From assembly GCA_016292785.1 (NCBI GenBank), contig JAEDFL010000005.1, positions 14,867-78,866 of the forward strand: a stretch of 64,000 nt of DNA. Reading direction: 5' to 3'. Positions 8,664 through 17,343 of the stretch are shown here, in pieces. The position numbers and the translations under genes were made by a program. The notes under the pieces were generated by a model, which worked only from the letters and a program-made list of their open reading frames with translations, had not been told where the DNA came from and made no database searches. The first letter of the stretch is position 1; each line of letters begins with the position of its first letter. This DNA is from Clostridiaceae bacterium (GTDB lineage Bacteria > Bacillota > Clostridia > Oscillospirales > Acutalibacteraceae).

Positions 8664-8930
8664 GAGCATTTGCTCTAATCATAACCACCGGTTCAACCGG
8701 TGGTTTGCTCTGCCCCTATAAGGGGCTATTACAGGCTTAACCCCTAAAAGGGGCACTGAATCATATCATAGCATTACACGCCCCACCACCCGTAAACGGG
8801 TCAAAACTTTTCATTTTTTTTGAGGCTAAATTTTTAAGTTTTCTACTAACGGTATTAGGCTTGCATAAAGCTCGCCTGTTTTTTTTGTAGCACTACTCTT
8901 CCTTTTCCCCCAGTAGAACTGGGGGTTTAT
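8664..8930. repeat. cluster of palindromes, possible transposon remnant
   Basis: This gene-free stretch (8632-9008) holds successive hairpins: GAGCA/GCTC (8664-8675), a 9-bp AACCACCGG/CCGGTGGTT stem with five-base loop (8683-8705), GCCCC/GGGGC at 8712-8726, CCCCT/AGGGG near 8740-8753, ACCCGT/CGGGT near 8788-8801, and CCCCAG/CTGGGG near 8908-8924. No open frame covers it. A hairpin near each end recalls IS200/IS605-type ends or their palindrome-associated non-coding derivatives, but I cannot identify a transposase or guide RNA. A structured RNA is the alternative. Confidence 0.4.
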
Positions 8931-8952
8931 TTCCACACCTAAAGGCACCAAC

Positions 8953-8991
8953 AAAAAGGCTTGTATCGGTTCAACCGACACAAGCCTTTTT
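8953..8991 (-). terminator. terminator after the Gfo/Idh oxidoreductase gene
   Basis: A perfect 12-bp stem (AAAAAGGCTTGT 8953-8964 with ACAAGCCTTTTT 8980-8991) with an inner CGGTT/AACCG helix. It ends 18 bases beyond the oxidoreductase stop codon and reads as a terminator on either strand. Confidence 0.8.
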
Positions 8992-9008
8992 CGCATATGT
9001 TAGTTTGT

Positions 9009-10163
9009 TTAGATCTCCGGGATAACGACTTCGACTTCCTTGCCAAGCTCTGCGGACTTAACAATGTGGTCGATGATAGCCTGATTGTAGAGAATCTGGC
9101 TTGACGGAACGGGAGCCGGATCTCCGTTTTCGATAGCCTCAAGGAACGAACGGCACTTCTTATAGAACAAGCCCTTACCGTGGTTCTCAAGCAGCGGAAT
9201 AACCGTTTCAACCTGCTCGCCTGCAACGTCATGATAAATCGTCATCGGACCGGACATTGAGCCGTTCCAGCAGTCCGTTGCCGGGATTCTGAGTGCGCCC
9301 TCTGTACCGAAGATGATCGTGTCGCCCGGTGAGTCGGGATGCATTGCCCACGAGATACGGAAATCAAGGATGATACCGCCATCAAGACGAACAAATGCAG
9401 CGGCGAAATCTTCAACGTTAAATCTTGCCGCATCGGCAGGATTGTTGTACTTCGGATTTGTGCCGAAGAAAGCCGAAGTGTAGCCTGTAACGGTCAGCGG
9501 CTTCGGATAATCAATAGCGTTGAGAACAACGTCGAGAGAATAGCATCCGATATCGCCCATTGCGCCGATACCTGCGGTCTTCTTCTCAATAAAGGTGCTG
9601 TTCGGAATACCGCGACGGCGTCCGCCGCCTGTCTGTATGTAGTAGATCTTGCCAAGCTCACCCGACTGAACGATCTTCTTAACCATCTTCATATTCTCGT
9701 CTCCACGGGGCTGGAAGCCGATTGAAAGGAGCTTTCCGCTCTCTTTTTCAGCCTTGCAGATCTCAACAGCTTCTTCCGTTGTAACGCACATCGGCTTTTC
9801 AAGCAGAACGTTTACGCCGTGCTTGAGGGAATAAATCGTACATTCCGCATGAGTCATATTGTAGGTGCAAACGCTGACAGCGTCAAGCTCAGGCTCGTTG
9901 TCGATAAGCTCCTCGTGATTTGCGTAGAAATGAACGTTGTCAAGACGTCCGTCCTTGTTGTATTTTGCCGCAAACTTCTCCGCCTTGCCGGGGATGAGGT
10001 CAGCCATAGCAACAATATCAACATCGTCCATATCAAGATAGCTCTCGATGTGAGCCTCTGCGATCCAGCCTGTGCCGATGATACCTACCTTAAATCTTCT
10101 GCCCGAAGAAGCACTTTCCTCTTCGACAGCCTGTGTAAACTGGTTTAATACTGAGTCAGACAT
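9009..10163 (-). CDS. Gfo/Idh/MocA family oxidoreductase
   Basis: A 384-residue NAD(P)-dependent sugar or cyclitol dehydrogenase. An N-terminal Rossmann motif (KVGIIGTGWIAEAH, near residue 25) is followed by the conserved EKPMCVT catalytic lysine segment, and the C-terminal Gfo/Idh domain shows GGGRRRGIPNSTFIEK and GIGAMGDIGCYSLD. About 22 residues precede the Rossmann fold without a signal peptide. It follows a xylose-isomerase-like epimerase by 12 bases, a common pairing in catabolism of inositol-like or keto-sugar substrates. The substrate cannot be assigned. Confidence 0.88.
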   Translation of the reverse strand: MSDSVLNQFTQAVEEESASSGRRFKVGIIGTGWIAEAHIESYLDMDDVDIVAMADLIPGKAEKFAAKYNKDGRLDNVHFYANHEELIDNEPELDAVSVCTYNMTHAECTIYSLKHGVNVLLEKPMCVTTEEAVEICKAEKESGKLLSIGFQPRGDENMKMVKKIVQSGELGKIYYIQTGGGRRRGIPNSTFIEKKTAGIGAMGDIGCYSLDVVLNAIDYPKPLTVTGYTSAFFGTNPKYNNPADAARFNVEDFAAAFVRLDGGIILDFRISWAMHPDSPGDTIIFGTEGALRIPATDCWNGSMSGPMTIYHDVAGEQVETVIPLLENHGKGLFYKKCRSFLEAIENGDPAPVPSSQILYNQAIIDHIVKSAELGKEVEVVIPEI

Positions 10164-10175
10164 AATGAATCTCCT

Positions 10176-11009
10176 TTATTTGTTAATTTCTTTAATATAG
10201 TCTATGCTCATTTTTGCACACTCAAGCGGAGTTTTGCCGAGAGAGGGCTGATCCTGCTCAACAACTACCCACGAGGTTCCTGCCTTTTTGCAGGCTTCAA
10301 GAATTTCAGGGAAGTTCTGAACTCCGTAGCCGCAGGGACGGAAACCGAATGCTTCCTCCTCCTGCTCTGCGTCCTGTGCGCCGTCGTCAATTCCGATAAG
10401 CTGATAGAGCTTAGCCGGCTTGCCCTTGCCGCTCATATGGAAATCCTTGAGGTGAACAACTGGTGCTCTGCCCGAATATTTTTCAACATACTTTGCCGGA
10501 TCCTCACCGCCGACATTTACCCAGCAGGTGTCAAGCTCCGTTTGAAGCTCGTCCGGTGTAAGCGTTGAATAAAGCAGGTCAAGACCGTAAACATCTCCGA
10601 CCTTTTTAAACTCAAAATCGTGGTTATGGTAAAGGAATGTAATGCCGTATTTCTTGCCGACAGCCGCAAAGCGTCTTATTCCCTCGACCGTATCGTCAAA
10701 AAGCTCCGCTCCGGGACGTCTTTCCTCAACGGCATAAGGAATAGCGATGTACTTACATCCGATTTCCGCATAGTCTGCGATCGTCTTTTCAGGATCGGCG
10801 TCAAGCTCGTCATAAGGAACGTGAGCGGAAATCGGTACAACGCCGACCTCGTCGCAGATTTTTTTGACCTCTGCGGCAGAATTGCCGAAAAGTCCGGCAA
10901 ATTCAACGCCGTCATAGCCCATTTCCTTGACCTTTTTTATTGTACCTGCAAAATTCTCCTCCATTGCGTCACGGACGGAGTAAAGCTGTAAAGCAACAGG
11001 AAAACTCAT
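10176..11009 (-). CDS. sugar phosphate isomerase/epimerase (AP endonuclease 2-like TIM barrel)
   Basis: A 277-residue xylose-isomerase-like TIM barrel protein. The start MSFPVALQLYSVRDAMEEN and the metal-site segments TFLYHNHDFEFKK, TELDTCWVNVGGEDP, VVHLKDFHM and WVVVEQDQP match the sugar phosphate isomerase/epimerase family (IolE/IolI-like). It is probably co-transcribed with the downstream Gfo/Idh oxidoreductase and the two likely act in one sugar or cyclitol route. A weak promoter (TTGTAT-N17-TAAAAT, minus strand) lies upstream with an AGGAGG ribosome site before ATG 11009. Confidence 0.85.
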   Translation of the reverse strand: MSFPVALQLYSVRDAMEENFAGTIKKVKEMGYDGVEFAGLFGNSAAEVKKICDEVGVVPISAHVPYDELDADPEKTIADYAEIGCKYIAIPYAVEERRPGAELFDDTVEGIRRFAAVGKKYGITFLYHNHDFEFKKVGDVYGLDLLYSTLTPDELQTELDTCWVNVGGEDPAKYVEKYSGRAPVVHLKDFHMSGKGKPAKLYQLIGIDDGAQDAEQEEEAFGFRPCGYGVQNFPEILEACKKAGTSWVVVEQDQPSLGKTPLECAKMSIDYIKEINK

Positions 11010-11099
11010 ATTCTTACCTCCTAAGATGTTTTGTTTATTTTATCATACCTTAATTGATAATACAATGATATTTCGTTAAAAAACATCAAATTCCGAGGA

Positions 11100-11633
11100 T
11101 TATTTTTCTTCCTTTTCCTCTTTTTTCTTGTGGAAAAGAATTTTGTCCACAGGGAAATAGATGAAAAACTGAATTGCCGAGCAAGCCATGGTGGAAATGT
11201 TGGCTGCAAGCTGAGCCGAAAGATTCAAAGAGATGAGCCAACCCTGTATTGTCGGTGCAAGCCATGCCGAGAAGCAAATGAGTGCAACGGTGAACACAAT
11301 GTATATCGGCAGGGTGACAGCGATATTGCTTGACGAGCCGAAAGTCTTTTCACGGTTGACGAAAAAGGCGACAATCTGAGCAAGAATATTCGCAATGTTA
11401 AATGCAATGAAGTAGCCGAAGCCCTTGCCCTCGCCGACGTAATTAAAGACGAACCATGTGAAATCATCGTTCATAATTTCCTTAATCTGAGGAAGAAGCA
11501 TAAGAAGATTGAGGACTCCGAACTGGACTATACAAGCAAGCAGGCTGACAAAAATAAACTTTACAAACTGCCAAAGCGTTACAATTCCCGATCCTTTCTG
11601 TTCTGCCGATTTGTCAAGATTTTTCAATCCCAT
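11100..11633 (-). CDS. GtrA-like membrane protein (second copy)
   Basis: A 177-residue GtrA family membrane protein with four hydrophobic segments: VKFIFVSLLACIVQFGVLNL, a second around FGYFIAFNIANILAQIVAFF, a third in LPIYIVFTVALICFSAWLA, and a last ending in FFIYFPVDKILF before a lysine/glutamate tail. The motif NREKTFGSS corresponds to the conserved NR/KxxVF region. Unlike the copy at 2.0 kb it has no glycosyltransferase beside it. It probably assists transfer of lipid-linked sugars to the outer face of the membrane. Confidence 0.8.
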   Translation of the reverse strand: MGLKNLDKSAEQKGSGIVTLWQFVKFIFVSLLACIVQFGVLNLLMLLPQIKEIMNDDFTWFVFNYVGEGKGFGYFIAFNIANILAQIVAFFVNREKTFGSSSNIAVTLPIYIVFTVALICFSAWLAPTIQGWLISLNLSAQLAANISTMACSAIQFFIYFPVDKILFHKKKEEKEEK

Positions 11634-11654
11634 AATTTTTTACCCTCCGGTTTT

Positions 11655-11709
11655 CAAAAAAATCCGCCGACAGATCTGTCCGCCGTTTGCGAACGAAATC
11701 TGTCAGCGG
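11655..11709 (-). terminator. terminator after sipL
   Basis: On the minus strand CCGCTGACAGAT (11709-11698) pairs with ATCTGTCGGCGG (11675-11664) around a 22-base loop, followed by a seven-T run (11662-11656). It lies between sipL and the GtrA gene. Confidence 0.7.
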
Positions 11710-11755
11710 TGTTTTTAGTATAACATCTGCCGAGAATAATTTCAATAGCGGTTGC

Positions 11756-13282
11756 TTATTTTACAGGAATAATAAGCATCATTTTTTCGGGTATTTCCTC
11801 GGAAGTCAGCTCATTCTCACTCATAATTTCCTCGACCGTTGTGTTGTACTTCCTTGCAATGTCCCAAACCCTTTCTCCGCCGGAGCAGAAGCAGATAACA
11901 AGCGAGGAATGTCTCTTTTTCAGCTCCGAAGCCTCCGATGCTTGCAGGCTGACAAGCGTTCGACTTTCACAGCTTTCCGTCACCGTTCCGCTGATCCCCG
12001 CCTCCGCCTTAAACTCGGCTTTTCCGTCACCCGTCAGCGTGCAGGAATAGCCTGTAAGGACAAGCTGAGGTTCAAATCTGAGATTTCCGCTTTGTGAATC
12101 GACCGAACGGGAATATTCAAATTTAGCCTCCCTCTCACAGAAAACGGGCGTTCCGTCGCCTCCGATCAGGATCAGCTTCAGCGGTATTCGTCCCGTGACG
12201 GACATTCTGTCGCCGTCAAAGCTCACCTTCGCTTCGGGCGGATCCGCAATTACCGTATAAATCCTCTGAGGCTCCATTGAAGAAAGATCAAGGGTTTCAC
12301 GGCATACAAAGCTGTCGTTGATATTCTGCGTAATTCGTGTGAAGGTCGCAGTTTTATATTTTGCTTCGATCTCCTTTTCGGTGGAATATGCGTCGGCAAT
12401 AACACCGAGAGTGCTCGGTCTGTATGCCGTCACAAGGGCGCAGATATCACAGCCGATGTTCAGGTATTTATATTCGCCGTCGTTATCGGTTTTCGGCTCA
12501 GCCTGAATCTGCTCAACGCAGAAAGAAACCGTAATTTTGCAGTCCTCATTCACGTTTTCGGCTTCAATAATCTCACTGAACGGCAGATTGAAGTTTGCGC
12601 AGACGGACTTGTTTTCTCCGCCCTCGGCGCAGTAAACAACTTTCATCGCCGCCTCCCCCTTGAGGAGAATTTTGCCCTTTATGACCTTGGTTTCCGAAAG
12701 CACGGGCGACGCCGAAGCGAAAAGAATTTTGCCGATGTCTCCGTCCGTTTCCTCGGTCTGTGCAAGCTGAAATTTCTTTCGGATAACGTCAACCGCCGAG
12801 TCTGCGGAAATTTCCTTTTTCATCAGTTGAACTCCGTCACCCTGAGCGCCCGTGATCACATTATCTTTTTTTATTCCGATTATGCGAAATCTGATGCTGA
12901 TCACGCCGTGAATATCTATCCTCTTTTTGCTGACGGCTCTGCAATTTGCATATTCCGTCTTAGCCGTAGCGAAAAGCATCGCCCCGTCAAAGGTGGAGGG
13001 CAGCTCGGCAAATTTAGAGAACGGATAATCCTGTTCAAAGGTATAAATACCGTTTTTCTCATCGGTGTATATTATTCTTATTTTTGCACTGCCGTCAACG
13101 GTGGCTCGGTCGCCCGATATTTTTGAATTTGTAATGCTGTTCGTCACGCTGCATTTGAGTATTCTCATTATATCGGGGCAGTAATCGGGCATCGCAATAT
13201 CGCAGTCAATGCCCTGCTCGGCAAAGCTGTCGTAAAGAATTTCCAAAACACCCGTCTCGGCGGTCATTGTTTCAATGCTCAT
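11756..13282 (-). CDS. sipL: SipL-like spore coat morphogenesis protein (DUF3794 + LysM)
   Basis: A 508-residue protein with DUF3794 (SPOCS) repeats and a C-terminal LysM domain (about 460-508, WDIARKYNTTVEEIMSEN). The opening EILYDSFAEQGIDCDIAMPDYCPDIMRIL is typical of SPOCS proteins. In Clostridioides difficile SipL (about 520 residues, same order) binds SpoIVA and anchors the coat around the forespore. There is no signal peptide, consistent with a mother-cell protein. A sequence resembling a sigma-E promoter sits just upstream and a terminator follows, so it seems monocistronic. Confidence 0.85.
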   Translation of the reverse strand: MSIETMTAETGVLEILYDSFAEQGIDCDIAMPDYCPDIMRILKCSVTNSITNSKISGDRATVDGSAKIRIIYTDEKNGIYTFEQDYPFSKFAELPSTFDGAMLFATAKTEYANCRAVSKKRIDIHGVISIRFRIIGIKKDNVITGAQGDGVQLMKKEISADSAVDVIRKKFQLAQTEETDGDIGKILFASASPVLSETKVIKGKILLKGEAAMKVVYCAEGGENKSVCANFNLPFSEIIEAENVNEDCKITVSFCVEQIQAEPKTDNDGEYKYLNIGCDICALVTAYRPSTLGVIADAYSTEKEIEAKYKTATFTRITQNINDSFVCRETLDLSSMEPQRIYTVIADPPEAKVSFDGDRMSVTGRIPLKLILIGGDGTPVFCEREAKFEYSRSVDSQSGNLRFEPQLVLTGYSCTLTGDGKAEFKAEAGISGTVTESCESRTLVSLQASEASELKKRHSSLVICFCSGGERVWDIARKYNTTVEEIMSENELTSEEIPEKMMLIIPVK

Positions 13283-13312
13283 ATAATCAACCTCTCTTTT
13301 TTATTTCACTTG

Positions 13313-13341
13313 ATTATATGAACGGTTGCGGACAAATATGA
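13313..13341 (-). promoter_or_regulatory. possible sigma-E promoter of sipL
   Basis: On the minus strand TCATATTT (13341-13334) and CATATAAT (13320-13313) are 13 bases apart, close to the mother-cell sigma-E pattern (ATATTT and CATACANT). It ends 31 bases before the sipL start, where a mother-cell promoter is expected. Confidence 0.55.
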
Positions 13342-13350
13342 TATTTTTAT

Positions 13351-14712
13351 TTAGGCAAGCGATAAAGTCCAGCCTTTCTGAGTTATCGAGCTTCTGACAG
13401 TTTCCTGTTCCTCGGAGGTCGGGAAATTGTTCTCAAAAGCGTACCTCGACACAGTAACCCTCATTGAATCCTTTACCGCCAATCCGTCAAAGAGATTCAG
13501 CATACTTTCCTTTGAAAGTGATTTGCACGATCCGAGATCCATATTCAGACCGATCGACTCTTTTGTGAAAGAAACCTTTTCGAGAGAGGAACACTTTGTG
13601 AAGACATCAGTTGCAATTCTTGCGACGGAATAATTAAGCTCTCCGTTGATTTCTTTAAGGGCAATACAGCCGTTGAACATATTTGAAAAATCAATAACCT
13701 TGCTGTTTGCACCAAATGTGACCTTTTCAAGCGACGTATCACCATCAAATGCCCACTTCATATTCATACAGTCTGTAAGATCACCGAGTACGACTTCTCG
13801 GAGTGCGGTTGAATGTGAGAAACCGTTCAGAATTGAGGTTATCTTATCGGTATTTCTCAATTCAACATAGCGCAGCCGGTTCTTTCCTTTGAAAATTGTT
13901 TCTAACGTTGTTGCCGAGGACAAATCCAAACCGATTTCGGTAAAGTAATCATCAAAGTTGCCGGCGGTCAGAACACTCATATTCTTTGTGTTGAAGAACG
14001 GGAGCTTATACGGCTTTGTTCCGCCGCACCACGGAGCATAATTGCTTCGAGTTTTATCCGACATTACCTCGTCAACAAGATCCCATTTATCCGCTCTGAT
14101 CTTAGTCTGAGCAAGCTCGTTTTTAATATCTGAAAGCTCGCTGTTCAGGCGATGAAGCTCAGCGGAATGTTCCCGGTTAAGCTCGGTGATCTCCTCATTT
14201 TTAGCCTTTTCCATATCCTCGGTATTCTGATTTGCCTTGTTGAGCTGAGAGCCGATTTCAAGAATTTTCTCCTCGTAGGAGCGTTTGAGTGTTTCAAGCT
14301 CGTTCTTATATTTTTTATACGCCTCGTCAATGCTGTCCTGTCTGAATCTGTCGAAAAGAGTTTCCGACGGTGAAAAGGTCTTACAGTCCTCAGGCAGGAG
14401 GGACGAAACCACCCTGACCTCCTCCTTGCCTGCCGTAAGCACCTTTGAGCCGTCATATCCGATAACGGAAAGCTCAAATTCACGGTCAACGGTCAGCACC
14501 TCCCACGGAACAGTCACCGCAGAATGTTTGATCTCGATTATGTAAAACTTGTTTTCGGCGGTTTTGAATATTGCCGCCTTGGAGTCAAAAATCCTCCAGT
14601 TGGCGTCAAAGTGAAAGCGGAAAGATACAGTTTCGTTGGCATCTGCGGCAATAGCGATTTTATCCGCACCGTAAATGCGCTGTTTTTCAATTCTTAAATC
14701 ATAGTAAACCAT
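13351..14712 (-). CDS. phage tail-fibre-like protein with coiled coil and BspA-type leucine-rich repeats
   Basis: A 453-residue protein of unknown role. Residues 1-105 form a beta-rich domain like those of phage baseplate or upper tail proteins (VPWEVLTVDREFELSVIGYDGSKVL). A charged coiled coil of about 100 residues follows (KNELETLKRSYEEKILEIGSQ onward), then BspA-like repeats (RYVELRNTDKITSIL, LREVVLGDLTDCMNM, LEKVTFG, LKEINGEL, LEKVSFT). The order resembles receptor-binding fibres of Clostridia phages. No other phage gene is nearby and there is no signal peptide. ATG 14712 follows AGGAGAT; the longer frame lacks a ribosome site. Its promoter contains a perfect LexA box. It may be a prophage remnant or a domesticated SOS-induced protein. 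Confidence 0.6.
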   Translation of the reverse strand: MVYYDLRIEKQRIYGADKIAIAADANETVSFRFHFDANWRIFDSKAAIFKTAENKFYIIEIKHSAVTVPWEVLTVDREFELSVIGYDGSKVLTAGKEEVRVVSSLLPEDCKTFSPSETLFDRFRQDSIDEAYKKYKNELETLKRSYEEKILEIGSQLNKANQNTEDMEKAKNEEITELNREHSAELHRLNSELSDIKNELAQTKIRADKWDLVDEVMSDKTRSNYAPWCGGTKPYKLPFFNTKNMSVLTAGNFDDYFTEIGLDLSSATTLETIFKGKNRLRYVELRNTDKITSILNGFSHSTALREVVLGDLTDCMNMKWAFDGDTSLEKVTFGANSKVIDFSNMFNGCIALKEINGELNYSVARIATDVFTKCSSLEKVSFTKESIGLNMDLGSCKSLSKESMLNLFDGLAVKDSMRVTVSRYAFENNFPTSEEQETVRSSITQKGWTLSLA

Positions 14713-14749
14713 TTTATATCTCCTCTGCCTCCCCAATAGCATCGGTATT

Positions 14750-14779
14750 ATTATAGCGAACATTTGTTCGATTTGTCAA
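14750..14779 (-). promoter_or_regulatory. sigma-A promoter with LexA (SOS) box in the spacer
   Basis: On the minus strand TTGACA (14779-14774) and TATAAT (14755-14750) are 18 bases apart. A perfect palindrome CGAACAAATGTTCG (14770-14757), the Gram-positive SOS box CGAACN4GTTCG, fills the spacer. LexA bound here would block RNA polymerase. Confidence 0.8.
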
Positions 14780-14797
14780 CAGTTTTTTGTTTTTATA

Positions 14798-14826
14798 TTT
14801 ACATTGTTGAAGTTATAATGTATAAT
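14798..14826 (+). promoter_or_regulatory. sigma-A promoter for manA
   Basis: TTTACA 14798-14803 and TATAAT 14821-14826, 17-base spacer, 33 bases before the manA start. The divergent LexA box lies 27 bases upstream of its -35, so it is probably not part of manA control. Confidence 0.65.
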
Positions 14827-14859
14827 ACTTTCGGAATTTTACAAAAAAGAAGGTTTAAT

Positions 14860-15819
14860 ATGGAAATGGTAAAGCTGTCGCCCTTCGTTGCGGACAACAT
14901 CTGGGGCGGAACAAGACTGATTACGGAATACGGAATAAAGACCGACAAAGACCCCGCCGCCGAGGCTTGGGTTCTCTCCTGTCATCCGGCAGGCCCGTCA
15001 ACCGTGCTCAACGGGAAGTATGAGGGCAAGACCTTGCAGGAGGTATACCTTGAGGACAAGAGCATCTGCGGCAAAAAGGGCGAGAAATACGAATTTTTTC
15101 CCTTGCTTATCAAGTTCATTGACGCAAAGAGGGATCTTTCTATTCAGGTTCATCCCGACGACGAATATGCGATGAGGGTTGAGGGAGAATACGGAAAGAC
15201 CGAGGCATGGTACATTCTTGACTGCGATCCCGACGCAGAGCTTATTCTCGGGTTCAACAGAAATGTGACGGTTGAGGAATTTAAAAAAGCCGCTCAGAGC
15301 GACGAAATGATGAACATTTGCAACCGTGTCAAGGTACACAAGGGCGATGTATTTTTTATTGAGTCGGGCACGATGCACGCAATCTGCAAGGGAATACTTC
15401 TTGCCGAGGTACAGCAGAATTCAAACACTACATACCGAATTTACGATTACGGACGGCTCGGCAAGGACGGCAAGCCCCGTGAGCTTCACGTTGACAAGGC
15501 GGCTGACGTTACAAAGCTTTGTCCTCCGTCAATCCCCGATCAATCCGTCCGTGAAACGGAAAATTTTGACAATGCCATGAGAAGCAAGCTCACCTCCTGC
15601 GATCTGTTCACGATGTATGAGCTGAGCGTTGACGGCGAGTATTCCTCGGTCAGCGATGAGGACTCCTTCGTTTCTCTGCTCTGCCTTGAGGGAAGTGCAG
15701 AAATTGAATGTGACGGCGAAAAGCTTGGAATGAAGAAAGGCGAAAGCGTCTTTATCCCTGCCGCCAAAGGCAAGTTCACCGTCAGCGGTAAAGTCAAACT
15801 GCTTGAAACAAGACTGTAA
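14860..15819 (+). CDS. manA: mannose-6-phosphate isomerase, class I
   Basis: A 319-residue zinc enzyme interconverting mannose-6-phosphate and fructose-6-phosphate. The cupin core shows the zinc-ligand motif QVHPDDEYA, then KTEAWYILDCDPDAELILGF, SGTMHAICKGILLAEVQQNSNTTYRIYDYGR, and a C-terminal cupin-like half. The length fits the short Bacillus-type enzyme. ATG 14860 follows AGAAGG; the frame runs open upstream but lacks a ribosome site. It is monocistronic between its own promoter and a bidirectional terminator. It may supply or salvage mannose for the surface glycans made by the operon at 19-23 kb. Confidence 0.92.
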   Translation: MEMVKLSPFVADNIWGGTRLITEYGIKTDKDPAAEAWVLSCHPAGPSTVLNGKYEGKTLQEVYLEDKSICGKKGEKYEFFPLLIKFIDAKRDLSIQVHPDDEYAMRVEGEYGKTEAWYILDCDPDAELILGFNRNVTVEEFKKAAQSDEMMNICNRVKVHKGDVFFIESGTMHAICKGILLAEVQQNSNTTYRIYDYGRLGKDGKPRELHVDKAADVTKLCPPSIPDQSVRETENFDNAMRSKLTSCDLFTMYELSVDGEYSSVSDEDSFVSLLCLEGSAEIECDGEKLGMKKGESVFIPAAKGKFTVSGKVKLLETRL

Positions 15820-15828
15820 ATAACAATA

Positions 15829-15860
15829 GGGCTGTCGCACAAAGCGGCAGCCCCCTTTTT
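15829..15860 (+). terminator. bidirectional terminator between manA and the germination gene
   Basis: GGGCTGTCGC (15829-15838) pairs with GCGGCAGCCC (15844-15853) around five bases, followed by a T run. It serves manA and, in reverse, the convergent GerA/SpoVAF-type gene. The same hairpin recurs in split form at 40.07-40.26 kb. Confidence 0.8.
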
Positions 15861-17277
15861 ATGTGTTGTCCTTGCTGATTGACTGTCTGATAATCAGGCG
15901 GCTGATCGCCTTGGCATTGAAAGGAACGAGCGGATGGAGATAACCTCTGCCTGTGACCGTCACGGTAAAGGCTATCACGAGCATCACTATAACAAGTCCC
16001 GCAATGAAGCCCCACAGGTTAAAAATCGCAGTCAGAACAACTATAAAGACCCTCGACAGCTTGAACGCATATCCCAGCTCAAAGCTCGGCTGTGCAAAAT
16101 TTGCTATGGCAACAAAAGCCATTATCAGCACAACCTCGGAGGAAAACAGCTCTGCGCTGACGGCAAGATCACCGAGAACGAGCGCACCGATCACGCTGAA
16201 CGAATTGCTCAGGGCGTTAGGAGTATTAAGCGATGCAAGCTTCAAAGCGTCGATAACGACCTCAATTATCAAAAGCTGTGCGATTATCGGCATTGAATAA
16301 TATTCCTTTATTTTGATAAAATGCAGCCATTCGGGGATATAGTCCGGATTTTTAATCAGCAAGAACCACACGGGCGCAAGCAAAAGTGCAAGCCCGAAAA
16401 TCAGTCCTCTGACAAACCGCAGATAGGTGCCCACGCAGGGCGGAAAATAATAGTCATTCGTGTCCTGCAAAAAATCGAAAAAGCCTGTCGGAACTATCAT
16501 TGCCGCAGGTGAATTGTCAACAAATAGAATGATACTTCCCTCGGCTATTGACGCCGACGCCGCATCGGGACGTTCGGTATATCTGACCTTTGGAAACGGA
16601 TTCCATTTCTGCTTCCTCACAAGACATTCGATGACGCTTTCCTGGCTCATATTCAGGGTGTTGACGTCGATTTTATCAATCCGCTCACGCAGGTCGGCAA
16701 CCGTTCTTTCGTCAGCCTTCCCTTTCAGATAGCATATTGCGATATCGGTTTTCGACCTCATACCTGCCTGTCTGACTTCCATAACGAGGTCTCGGTCACG
16801 AATCCTGCGGCGGATCAGCGCAGTATTTATCAGCAGTGATTCCACAAATCCGTCGTGCGATCCGCTGAGCACCTTATCGTTGTCAGGCTCACCTACATCC
16901 CTCTTGGGATAGCTCCTTGTTTTGACAAGAAAGCCTGTGTCGAAGCCGTCAACGATAACGAGCATTGCGCCCGAATAAACGACCTTGGCGATTTTGTCAA
17001 CGTCACGGCTAAGCTCCATCTCCATATAGGCGATCATGCTTTGAGCAAAGGCTTCCGGTGACTTGAAATCGGACTTGACGTTGCTTGCCTGCATCATAAA
17101 ATTCATAACACGCTCGGAGGTCTCGCCGTTTATAAATCCGTCGATAAAATAAAGCTTGGCTTTTCTTCCGCCTGCATTAAATCTTGTTGCAACAACGTCA
17201 TAGTTGATATCAGTCCTGAAATACTTGTCAAAGAACTTCTCGTTTTCATAAAAATCCGAAAATAAAACATTATCCAT
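15859..17277 (-). CDS. spore germination protein, GerA/SpoVAF family
   Basis: A 472-residue membrane protein of the GerA family. The soluble N-terminal half has GERVMNF-like, SKTDIAICYLKGKAD and ERPDAASASIAEGSIILFVDNSP segments, and the C-terminal half has about five hydrophobic helices (from YLRFVRGLIFGLALLLAPVW onward) ending in HPLVPFN. No GerB or GerC genes accompany it, so I favour the SpoVAF type, which sits with the dipicolinate channel in the spore inner membrane, over a full nutrient receptor. The start is ATG 17277, eight bases after GGAG; the ATG six bases earlier is too close to the site. A split SleC-like pair lies upstream on the same strand. Confidence 0.82.
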   Translation of the reverse strand: MDNVLFSDFYENEKFFDKYFRTDINYDVVATRFNAGGRKAKLYFIDGFINGETSERVMNFMMQASNVKSDFKSPEAFAQSMIAYMEMELSRDVDKIAKVVYSGAMLVIVDGFDTGFLVKTRSYPKRDVGEPDNDKVLSGSHDGFVESLLINTALIRRRIRDRDLVMEVRQAGMRSKTDIAICYLKGKADERTVADLRERIDKIDVNTLNMSQESVIECLVRKQKWNPFPKVRYTERPDAASASIAEGSIILFVDNSPAAMIVPTGFFDFLQDTNDYYFPPCVGTYLRFVRGLIFGLALLLAPVWFLLIKNPDYIPEWLHFIKIKEYYSMPIIAQLLIIEVVIDALKLASLNTPNALSNSFSVIGALVLGDLAVSAELFSSEVVLIMAFVAIANFAQPSFELGYAFKLSRVFIVVLTAIFNLWGFIAGLVIVMLVIAFTVTVTGRGYLHPLVPFNAKAISRLIIRQSISKDNT

Positions 17278-17343
17278 AATCATTTCTCCGTGAAAAGTAT
17301 AATGTTATTATTTTCGGAACAGGTTAATATATACAATTTTCGG

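Noticed and set aside
14757..14859. LexA control of manA
   Set aside because: The box lies upstream of the manA -35 and exactly inside the opposite promoter; repression of manA is not supported.
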